From positions 1 through 64,000 of the forward strand of contig JAAERN010000039.1 of the NCBI GenBank assembly GCA_024230295.1: a stretch of DNA of 64,000 nt. The letters are read 5' to 3'. Shown one piece after another: positions 45,375-53,971 of this stretch. Position 1 is the stretch's first letter. Each line of letters opens with the position of its first letter. Source of the DNA: Planctomycetota bacterium. GTDB lineage: Bacteria; Planctomycetota; Phycisphaerae; Phycisphaerales; SM1A02. Under the pieces are notes generated by a model, which saw only the letters and a list, made by a program, of their open reading frames with translations, did not search any database and was not told the DNA's origin. The translations under genes and the position numbers were made by a program.

Positions 45375-46021
45375 CACGCTGCCTCCTTCTCGCCGGCAAT
45401 GTCCGCCAGCCAGGCCTCGAGTGAGGCGCGATCAACGAGCAAGAACCGGTGGTTCAGCAACTCGAAGACGTTCAATTGATCGATGCGAATGATGTCGACG
45501 TCCGTGAGATTGCGAGCAGAGAGCGCCGCATTGCGATCCGCTTCACCAAGCGCAACAAGACACGTACGGTTCACACCGCAAGAGTCGAGCACCTTTTTCA
45601 TTTCACTTGTCTTGGGACCGCCGAAGTTGAGCGCGTCAATGCACTTCACTTCGCCGTCCACCAACTTGGCAAGCAAGGCATTGCGATTGGCAAGCCTCCG
45701 CATGGCCTTAGGCATCTTCTTACGGAAGGTCTCGGTCTTCTTCGTCTTCGCGAATGCCACGCCGCCGCCCTTTCGAACGACCGTCCGTGCATTGCCAACA
45801 CGAGCATTGCCGGTGCCCTTCTGGCGATACAACTTGCGAGTGGAACCTTTGACCATGCCACGACTCTTCGTCCGGGCCGAACCCTGACGCCGATTCGCGT
45901 GATACATGACGTAGGCCTGCTTCAGCAGGTCGGGGCGGACCTCGTTGCCGAGGGCTGCTTCGTCAATGGCAAGGGTGTCAACCTTCTTGCCCGATTTGTC
46001 CAGTACGGGAAGATCTATCAT
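45374..46021 (-). CDS. rplD: 50S ribosomal protein L4
   Basis: 215 residues. L4 lines the exit tunnel and in E. coli represses its own S10 operon. MIDLPVLDKSGKKVDTLAI, the GSARTKSRGMVKGSTRKLY / RQKGTGNARVG loop and NVFELLNHRFLLV are typical. The ATG at 46021 fits L4 length; the frame is open to 46105. It is preceded by a 191-base structured spacer, unusual in this compact cluster. Confidence 0.97.
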   Translation of the reverse strand: MIDLPVLDKSGKKVDTLAIDEAALGNEVRPDLLKQAYVMYHANRRQGSARTKSRGMVKGSTRKLYRQKGTGNARVGNARTVVRKGGGVAFAKTKKTETFRKKMPKAMRRLANRNALLAKLVDGEVKCIDALNFGGPKTSEMKKVLDSCGVNRTCLVALGEADRNAALSARNLTDVDIIRIDQLNVFELLNHRFLLVDRASLEAWLADIAGEKEAA

Positions 46022-46212
46022 CGTCTTTACACCTGTGGCCCTCTTGGGCTCTTTGCGCCTGACTCTCCTCGCCATGCTTCGGACCACCCTTTCAGGTGGT
46101 CCCACCCGCGGTTCCCTGAGACAGGGCCTTCGGGGGTGGGAGGTAGAACTGCGACTCGGCGTTCTCTTGTTTCGGGTTGCCCGGACATTTAATCGTCCGG
46201 AGTCGGTGGGCC
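46022..46212 (-). promoter_or_regulatory. structured 191-nt spacer between rplC and rplD, candidate RNA control element
   Basis: Helices visible in the minus-strand RNA, in order: 46201-46205 with 46152-46156, enclosing a 6-base CCGGAC/GTCCGG hairpin (46181-46200); an 8-base stem 46134-46141 with 46100-46107, enclosing a CCCTG-TCT-CAGGG hairpin (46114-46126); and an 8-base stem 46095-46102 with 46081-46088. The last two 8-base stems share three bases, so they compete. There is no open frame. The rplD ribosome-binding site (AGGTG) lies downstream. L4 autoregulation is the natural hypothesis. Confidence 0.55.
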
Positions 46213-46884
46213 TCAGCCCGCCTTCGCCACCCTCGCTTTCTGTTTGTTCAGGCGAACAGCCTGCCGCACCAGTACCTGTGCACCCACAGGACCGGGCACG
46301 GTGCCCTTCACCACGATGAGGTTTCGATCCACGTCGAGCGAAATCACGCGAAGCGAGCGGTTCGTGACCTGCTCATGCCCCATGTGACCAGCCATTCTCT
46401 TGCCCTTTTTGATCTTCGGGCCTGTTCCCAGATTGGTCGCGTGTCCATTGATGGAACCAGGCGAGCGGTGACGCCGCTTGACGCCATGCGATGCTTCAAG
46501 GCCGCGGAAATTATGCCGCTTCATGCCGCCCTGAAAACCCTTGCCCTTACTCACGCCCTTAACGTCAACGAACATCACGTCGTCGAAGACGGACACATCG
46601 AGCGTGTCGCCAAGTTCGACGCCAGCTTCGCCGCGAACCTCGCGGTGATGACGAAGCGGCGGGCTTCCGGCCTTGTGGTCGTGTCCGATCATTGGCATGG
46701 TGCTTCGGCGAGGCTTGACCTCACCGCCGCCAAGTTGCACAGCGTCATAGCCATCGGTATCGGTGGACTTGACCTGCGTCACAACGCACGGCCCAGCTTC
46801 GATCACGGTGACTGGCACGTTGGTGCCGTCTTCCATGAACCAGCGGGTCATGCCAATTTTTGTTCCAAGCAGTGTGGGGGTCAT
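46213..46884 (-). CDS. rplC: 50S ribosomal protein L3
   Basis: 223 residues. [60 protein letters not shown] and [10 protein letters not shown] are typical. The ATG at 46884 has GGAAG about 9 bases upstream. Confidence 0.97.
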   Translation of the reverse strand: MTPTLLGTKIGMTRWFMEDGTNVPVTVIEAGPCVVTQVKSTDTDGYDAVQLGGGEVKPRRSTMPMIGHDHKAGSPPLRHHREVRGEAGVELGDTLDVSVFDDVMFVDVKGVSKGKGFQGGMKRHNFRGLEASHGVKRRHRSPGSINGHATNLGTGPKIKKGKRMAGHMGHEQVTNRSLRVISLDVDRNLIVVKGTVPGPVGAQVLVRQAVRLNKQKARVAKAG

Positions 46885-46903
46885 CTCGATACTTCCGTCC
46901 AAC

Positions 46904-47203
46904 TCAAGCCTTGATCTTCACAAAGACGCCAGCCGGAACCACGAGTCGGTTGAGCGCATCAATCGTGTTCGGGCTCGGCTCTGAGATGTCGATGATTCGC
47001 TTATGCGTGCGAATCTCGAACTGCTCTCGCGATTTCTTGTTAACAAATGTCGAGCGATTGACCGTGTAAATCTCGCGCCGCGTCGGCAGCGGCACCGGAC
47101 CACTCACACGAGCGCCTGTGCGCTTGGCGTGGTCAACGATCTCACGTGCAGACGCGTCGAGCGCCTGGTGGTCGTAAGCTTCCATGCGGATGCGGATCTT
47201 CAT
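46904..47203 (-). CDS. rpsJ: 30S ribosomal protein S10
   Basis: 99 residues, also the NusE transcription factor. [39 protein letters not shown] and [14 protein letters not shown] are typical. It is the first gene of the cluster; rpsL, rpsG, fusA and tuf are not upstream. The ATG at 47203 is set by homology. Confidence 0.97.
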   Translation of the reverse strand: MKIRIRMEAYDHQALDASAREIVDHAKRTGARVSGPVPLPTRREIYTVNRSTFVNKKSREQFEIRTHKRIIDISEPSPNTIDALNRLVVPAGVFVKIKA

Positions 47204-47293
47204 GGTTGATTTATCACTCGGGGCCACAACGTGAACCCCAATGATTGCCTCTCGACGGATATCTCTGAACGAGTTTCTGAGAACACACAAGTG

Positions 47294-47312
47294 GCTTGGC
47301 CCAAAACCAAGC
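47294..47312 (-). promoter_or_regulatory. hairpin at the start of the rpsJ leader
   Basis: A perfect 6-base stem GCTTGG/CCAAGC (47307-47312 with 47294-47299) around a 7-base loop, starting a few bases after the predicted transcription start. It lies about 90 bases before the rpsJ ATG and could stabilise the mRNA or be a control site. Confidence 0.4.
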
Positions 47313-47323
47313 GCGAAACGGCG

Positions 47324-47351
47324 ATGATAGGGTCCCCGAACCCCCTGTCAA
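47324..47351 (-). promoter_or_regulatory. sigma-70 promoter of the ribosomal protein cluster
   Basis: On the minus strand a consensus TTGACA (47351-47346), a 16-base spacer and TATCAT (47329-47324). It predicts a start near 47317 and a leader of about 114 bases before rpsJ. It is the best promoter I see in the window and is placed to drive the whole cluster. Confidence 0.75.
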
Positions 47352-47372
47352 GGTCGTGAGAGGCCCCAATCC

Positions 47373-48716
47373 ATGAATCACCCCACCCTGCGAGCACAAG
47401 CCATGATCCTCCCACTCATCTTGGTAACCACCCTCCTAGCCGCCACCGACTCTGCCCAGTTCATCAGCGACGAGTTGGGATTGACGCTCAACCTCCCCCC
47501 CCATGCGGAGATGGTCCGCCGCGCGGGGGACGAGGGCGAATCCTCTTACCTCTTCCGGGATGGGTCCGCGGCACCCAATTGGAGTCTTCGAATCGACTCA
47601 GCAGCGACGACGGCCACCGAAACCGATGCATGCCTTCGCGAGATCCTGGAGTCCCGGGTCCACCCCGACCATCTCCCGAAGACGCTCAACCCCGTCCATC
47701 TCAACCTTGGAGGCCGCGATGCTGGTGTTTTGTGGCTTCCAGTACCCGCTGGCGACGGAAAGGAGGCCCTCCTCGGCTGGATGGTGGCCCCCCAAGCCCT
47801 TGGCAGGTGCCTCGTCATCGGCGTTGTCACAACACCAGATGCCAGTCCTGCGCTCATGGAGGCCCTTGATGGCGTCTTTATGAGTGTCGAACTTCTCGAT
47901 CTCGCGGAAGGATCTACCGAACTCAAGAAGGACTACGCGGCAGGCGAAAAGGCCCTTAAACTCTTGACAGAAGACACTTTGCGATCACTTGTCGGCACGA
48001 CCCATACGATCCGAATCCACAATCCATCGGCGAGCGACCATGGCGAACTTGGCTACGGAACGATTGAGGTTACTGAGGCCCCTAAGTCCGTCCTTCAGAC
48101 TATCCCGAGGCCTTCCTCAAACCCGGACGAGACCGGGCTGCTCGTCACCACCCACCTGCGGCTCGTTGGAGATGCTGAATCTCAGACATATATAGATCGC
48201 GTCCAGCGTTGCTGGGTCAGTTGGGATCTGAGCAATGAAGCGTGGGTCGACACTGCAACCGAGCGGCAAGGCGATCACCGCACGAGCACATCCGAAATCG
48301 GGGTTCGGGAGCCAGCCTCAACAAGCATGCCGCGAGGCCAACTCCTCGTCGTTCGGGAAAATGGGGATCACGGCATTCGAAGTAGTTCCACCCTGGTACC
48401 AATGGCACCCTGGCTCCCGAGGGCCCTGCGGTGGCATGTCTGGGACCCGCTGGACCAATCAGCCCCGCGGCGAACCGCTTGGAATACGTGGGATGACTCG
48501 ACAGCCACGCCTCGCATCACGATTCGTCGCGATCGCTGGACGAGCCCGCAGACCTGCGCATCATGGTCCGGAATCAATGGTTTGCCGACCATCCTCGACT
48601 TTGATGGCCGCGGTCACTGGAAACAGGCCAACCGACCAGGCGGAACCGTGATCGAGCGATCCGACCGCGAGACAATCAACAAGGCATGGAATCGGGCAGG
48701 GCTTCGGCTTCGTTGA
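47373..48716 (+). CDS. exported hypothetical protein
   Basis: 447 residues. An N-terminal hydrophobic segment (AMILPLILVTTLLAATDSA) resembles a signal peptide. The mature part begins QFISDELGLTLNLPPHAEMV, a pattern typical of exported proteins that model a short lipocalin-like or PsbP-like domain, then NWSLRIDSAATTATE. The C-terminal 200 residues are Trp-rich (WHVWDPLDQSAPRRTAWNTW). No known family. It diverges from rpsJ and its 3' end overlaps the BshC-like gene by 41 bases. Confidence 0.55.
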   Translation: MNHPTLRAQAMILPLILVTTLLAATDSAQFISDELGLTLNLPPHAEMVRRAGDEGESSYLFRDGSAAPNWSLRIDSAATTATETDACLREILESRVHPDHLPKTLNPVHLNLGGRDAGVLWLPVPAGDGKEALLGWMVAPQALGRCLVIGVVTTPDASPALMEALDGVFMSVELLDLAEGSTELKKDYAAGEKALKLLTEDTLRSLVGTTHTIRIHNPSASDHGELGYGTIEVTEAPKSVLQTIPRPSSNPDETGLLVTTHLRLVGDAESQTYIDRVQRCWVSWDLSNEAWVDTATERQGDHRTSTSEIGVREPASTSMPRGQLLVVRENGDHGIRSSSTLVPMAPWLPRALRWHVWDPLDQSAPRRTAWNTWDDSTATPRITIRRDRWTSPQTCASWSGINGLPTILDFDGRGHWKQANRPGGTVIERSDRETINKAWNRAGLRLR

Positions 48717-49947
48717 TGGTTTCGGTGAGCGCCGCAGCGAGTGCGTCCATCGACTTCTGAGGATAGATCAGGAAGGGCCAGTCGCGTTTACGAGCAACTG
48801 CAGCGTCGCCAACCGAATGTTGTACCGCCCCTACCCGATCCAACCAGCCGTGCATCGCGTCCCAGGCCTGTCGTCGCTGGCCGGTTCCCGGCGAACACGC
48901 ATCGATCTGCCTGAGCATGGCAGCCTTCTCAAGTGAGAGCCCAGCACCACCGTGATTCGCCGGATCATGCCGCAGCCGCCGCTGTTCCTTCTCCGCGGAA
49001 ATAAGGTCCAACTCCCTACACCGCGGCAACCGGACATCCGCCGTCGCCAAACAACGCCCAACAAGCGGCCAGCCAAGCCAGCCCGCGATCCATTGCTCCA
49101 TCACCCGGTCATACCGCCAACCACCCAACCCGTGGACAAAAGCGTCACACCCCCCGCACCGCATGATGGCCGAGGTGACAAGTCCACGCGGCAGGAGCGA
49201 CTGCGACTCGGCCAGATCATGGACGGTCGCAGGCCTCCGGACCTCAGACTCCAGAACCCAAAGCGGCACCTCAATTTCGGGCGATGCGCGAAGTTGCCCA
49301 ACCCCGACCTCGGGATACGCGCGGCACGCATCGTTCCACGCTTGCAGACAACCGCTGGGATCCAAGCGAATGGCCTCCAGCAACGCTATACCGATTGGCG
49401 TGGCAAGCAACTCCGATGCAAACACATTGACAACATCGCCAACAATCGGACGAATCAGCGAGTTGATCATGCTCGCGGCCTGTGTCGCGGCAGTCGCGCC
49501 TTCGGCCTGCGCCCACATGGATGCCATGAGGACGAGTCCCTGCCGCGTCGCAACCGACATCTCCTTCTGCTCAGACCATGCCGCCGATTCACCCGCCGGC
49601 CTCGCCGCCAGAACGCCCGTCGACTCACGGAGTAGGGCTGCGCGGCTCAGGCTCAGCCCCAGCGGAGGCGTACCGAGAGGTATTTCGACCAAGCCGACTT
49701 CGATGTCCACGGTATCAACGACCACGTTGACGACCACGCCGCCAATACCCTCGGCCAAGTGCCGCGCCACCATGTACTTCGCAAGAATGCCAGGGTGGGG
49801 TGGGACGGGCTGGTGTCCGGTGGCAATCACGGGACAATCATCTGGTATGCCGAGTACACGACGCGTCTCCGCGGCATCACCAACGGGTGGGCTCGGGTTG
49901 CCCAAGCCGCTCACATCGATCTGAATATCACCCTCGAACAAGCACAT
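48676..49947 (-). CDS. BshC-like protein, function uncertain
   Basis: 423 residues from an ATG at 49947, overlapping the GT2 gene by 20 bases. The opening ATGHQPVPPHPGILAKYMVA recalls the (T/S)G(H/Q)QxxxxxGP start of BshC, the cysteine-adding enzyme of bacillithiol synthesis, and similar unnamed planctomycete proteins. The following VVNVVVDTVDIEVGLVEIPL matches the second strand of that fold. The C-terminal region has the pattern RDWPFLIYPQKSMDALAAAL. The substrate-binding residues of BshC cannot be confirmed, and no other bacillithiol gene is in the window. It ends a six-gene run from lysS. Confidence 0.5.
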   Translation of the reverse strand: MCLFEGDIQIDVSGLGNPSPPVGDAAETRRVLGIPDDCPVIATGHQPVPPHPGILAKYMVARHLAEGIGGVVVNVVVDTVDIEVGLVEIPLGTPPLGLSLSRAALLRESTGVLAARPAGESAAWSEQKEMSVATRQGLVLMASMWAQAEGATAATQAASMINSLIRPIVGDVVNVFASELLATPIGIALLEAIRLDPSGCLQAWNDACRAYPEVGVGQLRASPEIEVPLWVLESEVRRPATVHDLAESQSLLPRGLVTSAIMRCGGCDAFVHGLGGWRYDRVMEQWIAGWLGWPLVGRCLATADVRLPRCRELDLISAEKEQRRLRHDPANHGGAGLSLEKAAMLRQIDACSPGTGQRRQAWDAMHGWLDRVGAVQHSVGDAAVARKRDWPFLIYPQKSMDALAAALTETINEAEALPDSMPC

Positions 49948-50659
49948 CTGGCGATCCCGAGCGAAGCAGTTCTCGGTGGAAGACCGCTTCATACATCTCG
50001 CGGCGATTCTGCGGGTTGTCAAGTGGCCCACCGAAGGAACGATCCGGATCGTTGTAGATCAGCCTGACCGGTATCTCACTGATTCGCAGGCCGTTTTGCA
50101 CTGCCTGCACCCAGAACTGCATGGGGAATTCGTACCCCTCGACATCGAGTTGGAGCGGCGAACAGGCAGTGGTGCGATAGGCTTTGAAGCCGCAGAATGC
50201 GTCGGTCAGCGAGAGGCCGAGTCGGTCATTGAGCAGCTGCGTTATCGCCACATTGATCGTGCGCCGATCAGCTGGCGGCGTGTCGGCACCTTGCGAGAAC
50301 TGCAAGTATCGGCTTCCCGACACAACATCAACATCATCTCGATGTATGGCTTCCAGAAACTCAGGGATGGCCATAGGCTCATGCTGCAAATCACAATCCA
50401 TCGTGATCAGCCAGTCATAGTTATCGCGATCGGCGCGTCGGAACATGTCCTGCATCGAATGGCCGTACCCACGATTCTGTGGGTGCCGAATGACCTCGAC
50501 ATCGTGATCGGCGAGCAGGTGCGGCGTGGCGTCGGTCGATCCGTCATCGACGACGAGAATGTCGCTGGCGTACCGCCGCACTTCTTGCAGCACAGCCGCG
50601 ACGTACTTCGCTTCATTGAAGACCGGGATGCCGATTAGTACTCGGGGGTTGGTTAACAT
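49928..50659 (-). CDS. family 2 glycosyltransferase (DPM1-like)
   Basis: 243 residues. GT-A fold with RVLIGIPVFNEAKYVAAVLQ, DILVVDDGSTDATPHLL, the HPQNRGYGHSMQDMF block and the DxD-type metal site in ITMDCDLQHEP; then VSGSRY and DAFCGFKAYR. This is the pattern of dolichyl/polyprenyl-phosphate mannosyl- or glucosyltransferases. There are no membrane helices. The ATG at 50659 begins the fold. An inverted repeat (GACGATT/AATCGTC, 50662-50686) precedes it. Confidence 0.85.
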   Translation of the reverse strand: MLTNPRVLIGIPVFNEAKYVAAVLQEVRRYASDILVVDDGSTDATPHLLADHDVEVIRHPQNRGYGHSMQDMFRRADRDNYDWLITMDCDLQHEPMAIPEFLEAIHRDDVDVVSGSRYLQFSQGADTPPADRRTINVAITQLLNDRLGLSLTDAFCGFKAYRTTACSPLQLDVEGYEFPMQFWVQAVQNGLRISEIPVRLIYNDPDRSFGGPLDNPQNRREMYEAVFHRELLRSGSPDVLVRG

Positions 50660-50712
50660 GAGACGATTAGTGTAGAACGAATCGTCCGCGCATCGACGAC
50701 GCAAGGCGGTTT

Positions 50713-50731
50713 ATCCCGGATACTTCGGGAT
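50713..50731. terminator. hairpin after the YhaM-like gene
   Basis: ATCCCG (50713-50718) pairs with CGGGAT (50726-50731) around a 7-base loop, about 25 bases after the YhaM-like stop and 55 before the GT2 start. No T-run; a weak terminator or mRNA-end stabiliser. Confidence 0.35.
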
Positions 50732-50753
50732 CTGTTTCAGTGCGAGAAGGGAC

Positions 50754-51635
50754 TCAATCCACCAGGTGCAGTGTTGCATCGAGCCGATCGATCTGGCACA
50801 GCACATGCGCCTCCGGCGTCAGCGGCGGGCGGGCGGCCCCGTACTCGGGACGCTCGTGATGACTGAGTACCAGGTGGATCAAATGCTGCACGCGTTCTGG
50901 TTCGAGCGGCACGCCGCCCGCGAGTTCTGCTTCCCCCACCTTCTCGTCGATGAGGCTTGCGCCGATGACGATGTGCCCAACGAGATCGCCCTCTCGCGTG
51001 TAAGTGAATCCCCGGGACCAATCGAGTTCGGACGTCTTGCCGAGATCATGAAGAAAGGCACCGAGCATAAGCATGTCACGGTCAATGCTGATTTCAGTTT
51101 CAGCGTAAAGCGAACAGATTCGATCGGCCAGCCGCATCACCTGCAATGTGTGTTCAAGCAAGCCGCCGATCCACGCATGATGTTTGCGAATACCTGCCGG
51201 CGCCTCACGGAAACGACTCATCAATGGATCGTCATCCAAAAACGCTTCAGCAAGTGCACGAAGACCAGGGCACTCGATCGACAGGAGAAGCGCTCGCACT
51301 TCCCGGAACATCAACCCAACGTCGCTGCTGGTGACGGGCATCAGGGAGAGCAATTCGTCGCGATCGACATCAACTGCTTCGATCGACTCGATATTCACCT
51401 GAGCTGCGCCTTGCCAATCGACGACGTGACCATCAACTTCGACAACCGGCGCATCCTGCAAGGACCGCAGTCGCTGCGCATCAAATGACCAACATCGTCC
51501 GGCGACCTGGCTGGCAGCGTTACGAAGCAGACACCGCAGGTATGGGCCGCCACCGCGGCTCGTGCCGAGTTGCGGATTGACCAGCAGAAACCGCTCGCCA
51601 GAAAGGGACTGTCCAGCCTGTATCGAAGTACCCAT
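50754..51635 (-). CDS. YhaM-like OB/HD-domain exoribonuclease
   Basis: 293 residues. An N-terminal OB-like region (PYLRCLLRNAASQVAGRCWS, VVEVDGHVVDWQGAAQVNIE) is followed by an HD domain: HHAWIGGLLEHTLQVMRLAD and LGAFLHDLGKTSELDW supply the H...HD metal ligands, with GHIVIGASLI and LSHHERPEYG later. This is the layout of YhaM, a 3'-5' exoribonuclease. The protein ends ...RLDATLHLVD, about 20 residues earlier than YhaM, so it may be slightly truncated. Nine bases after nnrD. Confidence 0.8.
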   Translation of the reverse strand: MGTSIQAGQSLSGERFLLVNPQLGTSRGGGPYLRCLLRNAASQVAGRCWSFDAQRLRSLQDAPVVEVDGHVVDWQGAAQVNIESIEAVDVDRDELLSLMPVTSSDVGLMFREVRALLLSIECPGLRALAEAFLDDDPLMSRFREAPAGIRKHHAWIGGLLEHTLQVMRLADRICSLYAETEISIDRDMLMLGAFLHDLGKTSELDWSRGFTYTREGDLVGHIVIGASLIDEKVGEAELAGGVPLEPERVQHLIHLVLSHHERPEYGAARPPLTPEAHVLCQIDRLDATLHLVD

Positions 51636-51644
51636 ACCGGCAGA

Positions 51645-52520
51645 CTATCTGGCCGCGGCCGGGACCGCGTCGGCCAGCTCCTCGGCCAGCATGCCCCGGT
51701 CACCGTGAGCCTCTCGCCAAACAACACCCGCCCCGGCATGAAGCGTGACTGCAAGGCGAGCGGCTCCAACCAGATCGAGGTCGTTCGCCGCGACCTGCTG
51801 CGCCAGTACGCTCGCCATGATTCCTGTCAGCACGTCCCCGCTGCCGGGGATCGCTAGTTCCACACCGCCGCCGGGGCATGTCCAAGCCCCTTCACCGGTC
51901 GCCACGACCGTGCCATGCCCTTTGAGCACCACGACCGCGTCCGTCGCACCCGCCAATTCAATTGCGGCGGCTCGTCTACCTCGATCGTCCTGCCCGGCTT
52001 CTGCGGTCCCAAAGGCGCGTGCGAGCACGCGGAACTCGCCGGGATGCGGCGTCAGCACAACCTGCCGGTGGTGCGACTGCGTTCGCGTAGCCGCCATCGC
52101 ATGGAGGGCGTCGGCATCCACGACCAGCGGCCCCCCATCGCCCGAAAGAAGATCCTGAACGATGGCTGCGATCGTGCCGGACCTTCCACACCCTGGTCCG
52201 ATCGCGAGCGCCTGCACCTGCTCATCCATCCCCCGAGCCCGCTCAATCGCGAACTCGCATTCAAGGCCGTTGTCTGCTTTCTGCGTGAGAGGCCAGCCGG
52301 TAGCAGACGAACATGCGGACAAAATCGAGGGGAGTATCGACCGAGCCGCGGCGATCATCACCCGACCGCATCCACACCGCAGCGCGGCTCGAGCAGCAAG
52401 CGACGGCGCACCAACCATCATGCTCTCGGGTTCATCGCACCCACCAATGATTCCAACCGTCCCAAACGTTCCCTTGTGCCCATCATCCGGCCGGAGCGGC
52501 AAGATGTCACACGCTGTCAT
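51645..52520 (-). CDS. nnrD: ADP-dependent NAD(P)H-hydrate dehydratase
   Basis: 291 residues. Repairs damaged NADHX and NADPHX. The ribokinase-like fold shows GTFGTVGIIGGCDEPESMMV, ALAIGPGCGRS, LVVDADALHAMA, LTPHPGEFRVLA, VVLKGHGTVVA and the phosphate-binding IPGSGDVLTGIMAS. Only the dehydratase domain is present, without the NnrE epimerase. Its ATG overlaps the stop of the transglutaminase gene (ATGA). Confidence 0.92.
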   Translation of the reverse strand: MTACDILPLRPDDGHKGTFGTVGIIGGCDEPESMMVGAPSLAARAALRCGCGRVMIAAARSILPSILSACSSATGWPLTQKADNGLECEFAIERARGMDEQVQALAIGPGCGRSGTIAAIVQDLLSGDGGPLVVDADALHAMAATRTQSHHRQVVLTPHPGEFRVLARAFGTAEAGQDDRGRRAAAIELAGATDAVVVLKGHGTVVATGEGAWTCPGGGVELAIPGSGDVLTGIMASVLAQQVAANDLDLVGAARLAVTLHAGAGVVWREAHGDRGMLAEELADAVPAAAR

Positions 52521-53971
52521 CGGTCGACTCGCACAATCTCAATATCAAGGTTACCGAGCAGCCCCAACATGGCCATCAACTGCCGCTGCCCGTCGCCATC
52601 CTTCAATGTAGACGTGGCAACAAGTACATGCCCTGCCGAAAACGGAACTGGAAGGGTCGCATCGAGATCAACCCATTCGCCATCGATGAATGCCTGGGTC
52701 CACATGTGCCACCCAAAGGCGTCCAGCCCATCCATCCAAACCAGCCCCGACGCAACTCTGGACGGAATACCAATTGCCCGAAGCGCCGCTGCCAGCAGTA
52801 CGCCATGTTCCGAGCAATCACCGACACGATTGCGAACAGTCTCGGACGCGCTGGCGAATGCCGTCTCAAGCCCCTTGCCGGTAATCCACGTTCGCACCGC
52901 GCGCCGTGTTGCTTCGGCCTTATCACGAGCGGAAGCATTTGCCGGAAGACGCGAAATCGCGGAGGTCGCGAACGATTCGACTTCGGCATCCGACGAGTTG
53001 ATCATGGCCGAAGACTCGATGCACGCCGGGTCGAAGCTGGCAGTACTCCGAGACCCTTGCGGAATCATCGAGGCCTCGCGCTCCACAAGAAGCAGCAGGC
53101 CAGCATCACCTTCGCCCGCGATGGTCTGGGCACCGCTGGAGGGCAGTGTGAGCGGCGAGCCGTCCTTGGTTGTTAGTCTCAGAAACGCCCGCCGCGCATC
53201 AACCTGCCGGCCCAGCGACCTGGTCGGTTTGACGAAGAGCGACACGAACAACTCGGGTGCTGGCCCATCCGATCCACCCATCGCGGTTGCTCGGTCGGTC
53301 AGCGTCGACTCAAGTTCACCGAACGATGCGGTCATGATTGTCTTGACCGGATGAAGTTCGGGAGAGAACCAAGTCTCCAACTCGACCGGAAGTCCCTCGA
53401 TTGCGACCGACCACTTGGACACGGCGATGTCACCATCCACTGCCGCGAATGTCCCTTGGCCGGTTCGTCGCATCGTCTGCTTCACAGGCGTAAGACCGAG
53501 ATCAGGCATCAGCGTGTAGAAGGTCACCTCATCAGACCCGGCCGCGACCTTTTTCACCAACAGGTCGATCGCTGCCGCTGGGGTCAGCCACGCAACCGCT
53601 GGTGTTGGTTGCCTCGTAGTCGATGTGTGGCCACCTTGCTCCACTGTGACCGCTATTTCAGTGGACTCAAATGACCACGTCGTCTGCACCGGCGCGCCAC
53701 CCATGTCCTGCGTCCATCGCATCGACACTGGCGAACCATCGAGATGGTCGATCCAGACGGTAGTCGCCGTCACCGAGACTTCGCTTGAGCCCCGAGCGAT
53801 CCGCATGGATTCGGTGGAACTCACGGTTCGCACGTCGCCGTCTACAGATTCGGTTCCATGCGCCCAGCCCGCCCGTACACCGCCAAGTTGCAATTCGTAC
53901 CACGAGTCGTACTCGGCAGACGCGCCGCCGCAGCATGCCAAGAGAGCAAAAATTGTCAATAGCCGGATCAT
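52517..53971 (-). CDS. exported transglutaminase-like protein
   Basis: 484 residues with a signal peptide (LLTIFALLACCGGASA). The N-terminal 300 residues are a beta-rich exported region. The transglutaminase-like domain lies at about 345-455 with a full Cys-His-Asp triad: RVGDCSEHGVLLAAALRAIG, FGWHMWTQAFI and VDLDATL. Such domains act as proteases or amide-transferring enzymes in the periplasm. Both ends overlap neighbours by ATGA, so it is translated in step with lysS and nnrD. Confidence 0.82.
   Translation of the reverse strand: MIRLLTIFALLACCGGASAEYDSWYELQLGGVRAGWAHGTESVDGDVRTVSSTESMRIARGSSEVSVTATTVWIDHLDGSPVSMRWTQDMGGAPVQTTWSFESTEIAVTVEQGGHTSTTRQPTPAVAWLTPAAAIDLLVKKVAAGSDEVTFYTLMPDLGLTPVKQTMRRTGQGTFAAVDGDIAVSKWSVAIEGLPVELETWFSPELHPVKTIMTASFGELESTLTDRATAMGGSDGPAPELFVSLFVKPTRSLGRQVDARRAFLRLTTKDGSPLTLPSSGAQTIAGEGDAGLLLLVEREASMIPQGSRSTASFDPACIESSAMINSSDAEVESFATSAISRLPANASARDKAEATRRAVRTWITGKGLETAFASASETVRNRVGDCSEHGVLLAAALRAIGIPSRVASGLVWMDGLDAFGWHMWTQAFIDGEWVDLDATLPVPFSAGHVLVATSTLKDGDGQRQLMAMLGLLGNLDIEIVRVDR

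Noticed and set aside
50754-50800. Frameshift at the end of the YhaM-like gene
   Set aside because: The protein ends slightly early, but I could not see family sequence continuing in another frame downstream.
51915-53354. Plus-strand frame of 479 codons opposite nnrD and the transglutaminase
   Set aside because: Composition is the mirror of real genes (Ser/Arg/Pro-rich), no motifs, no initiation signal.
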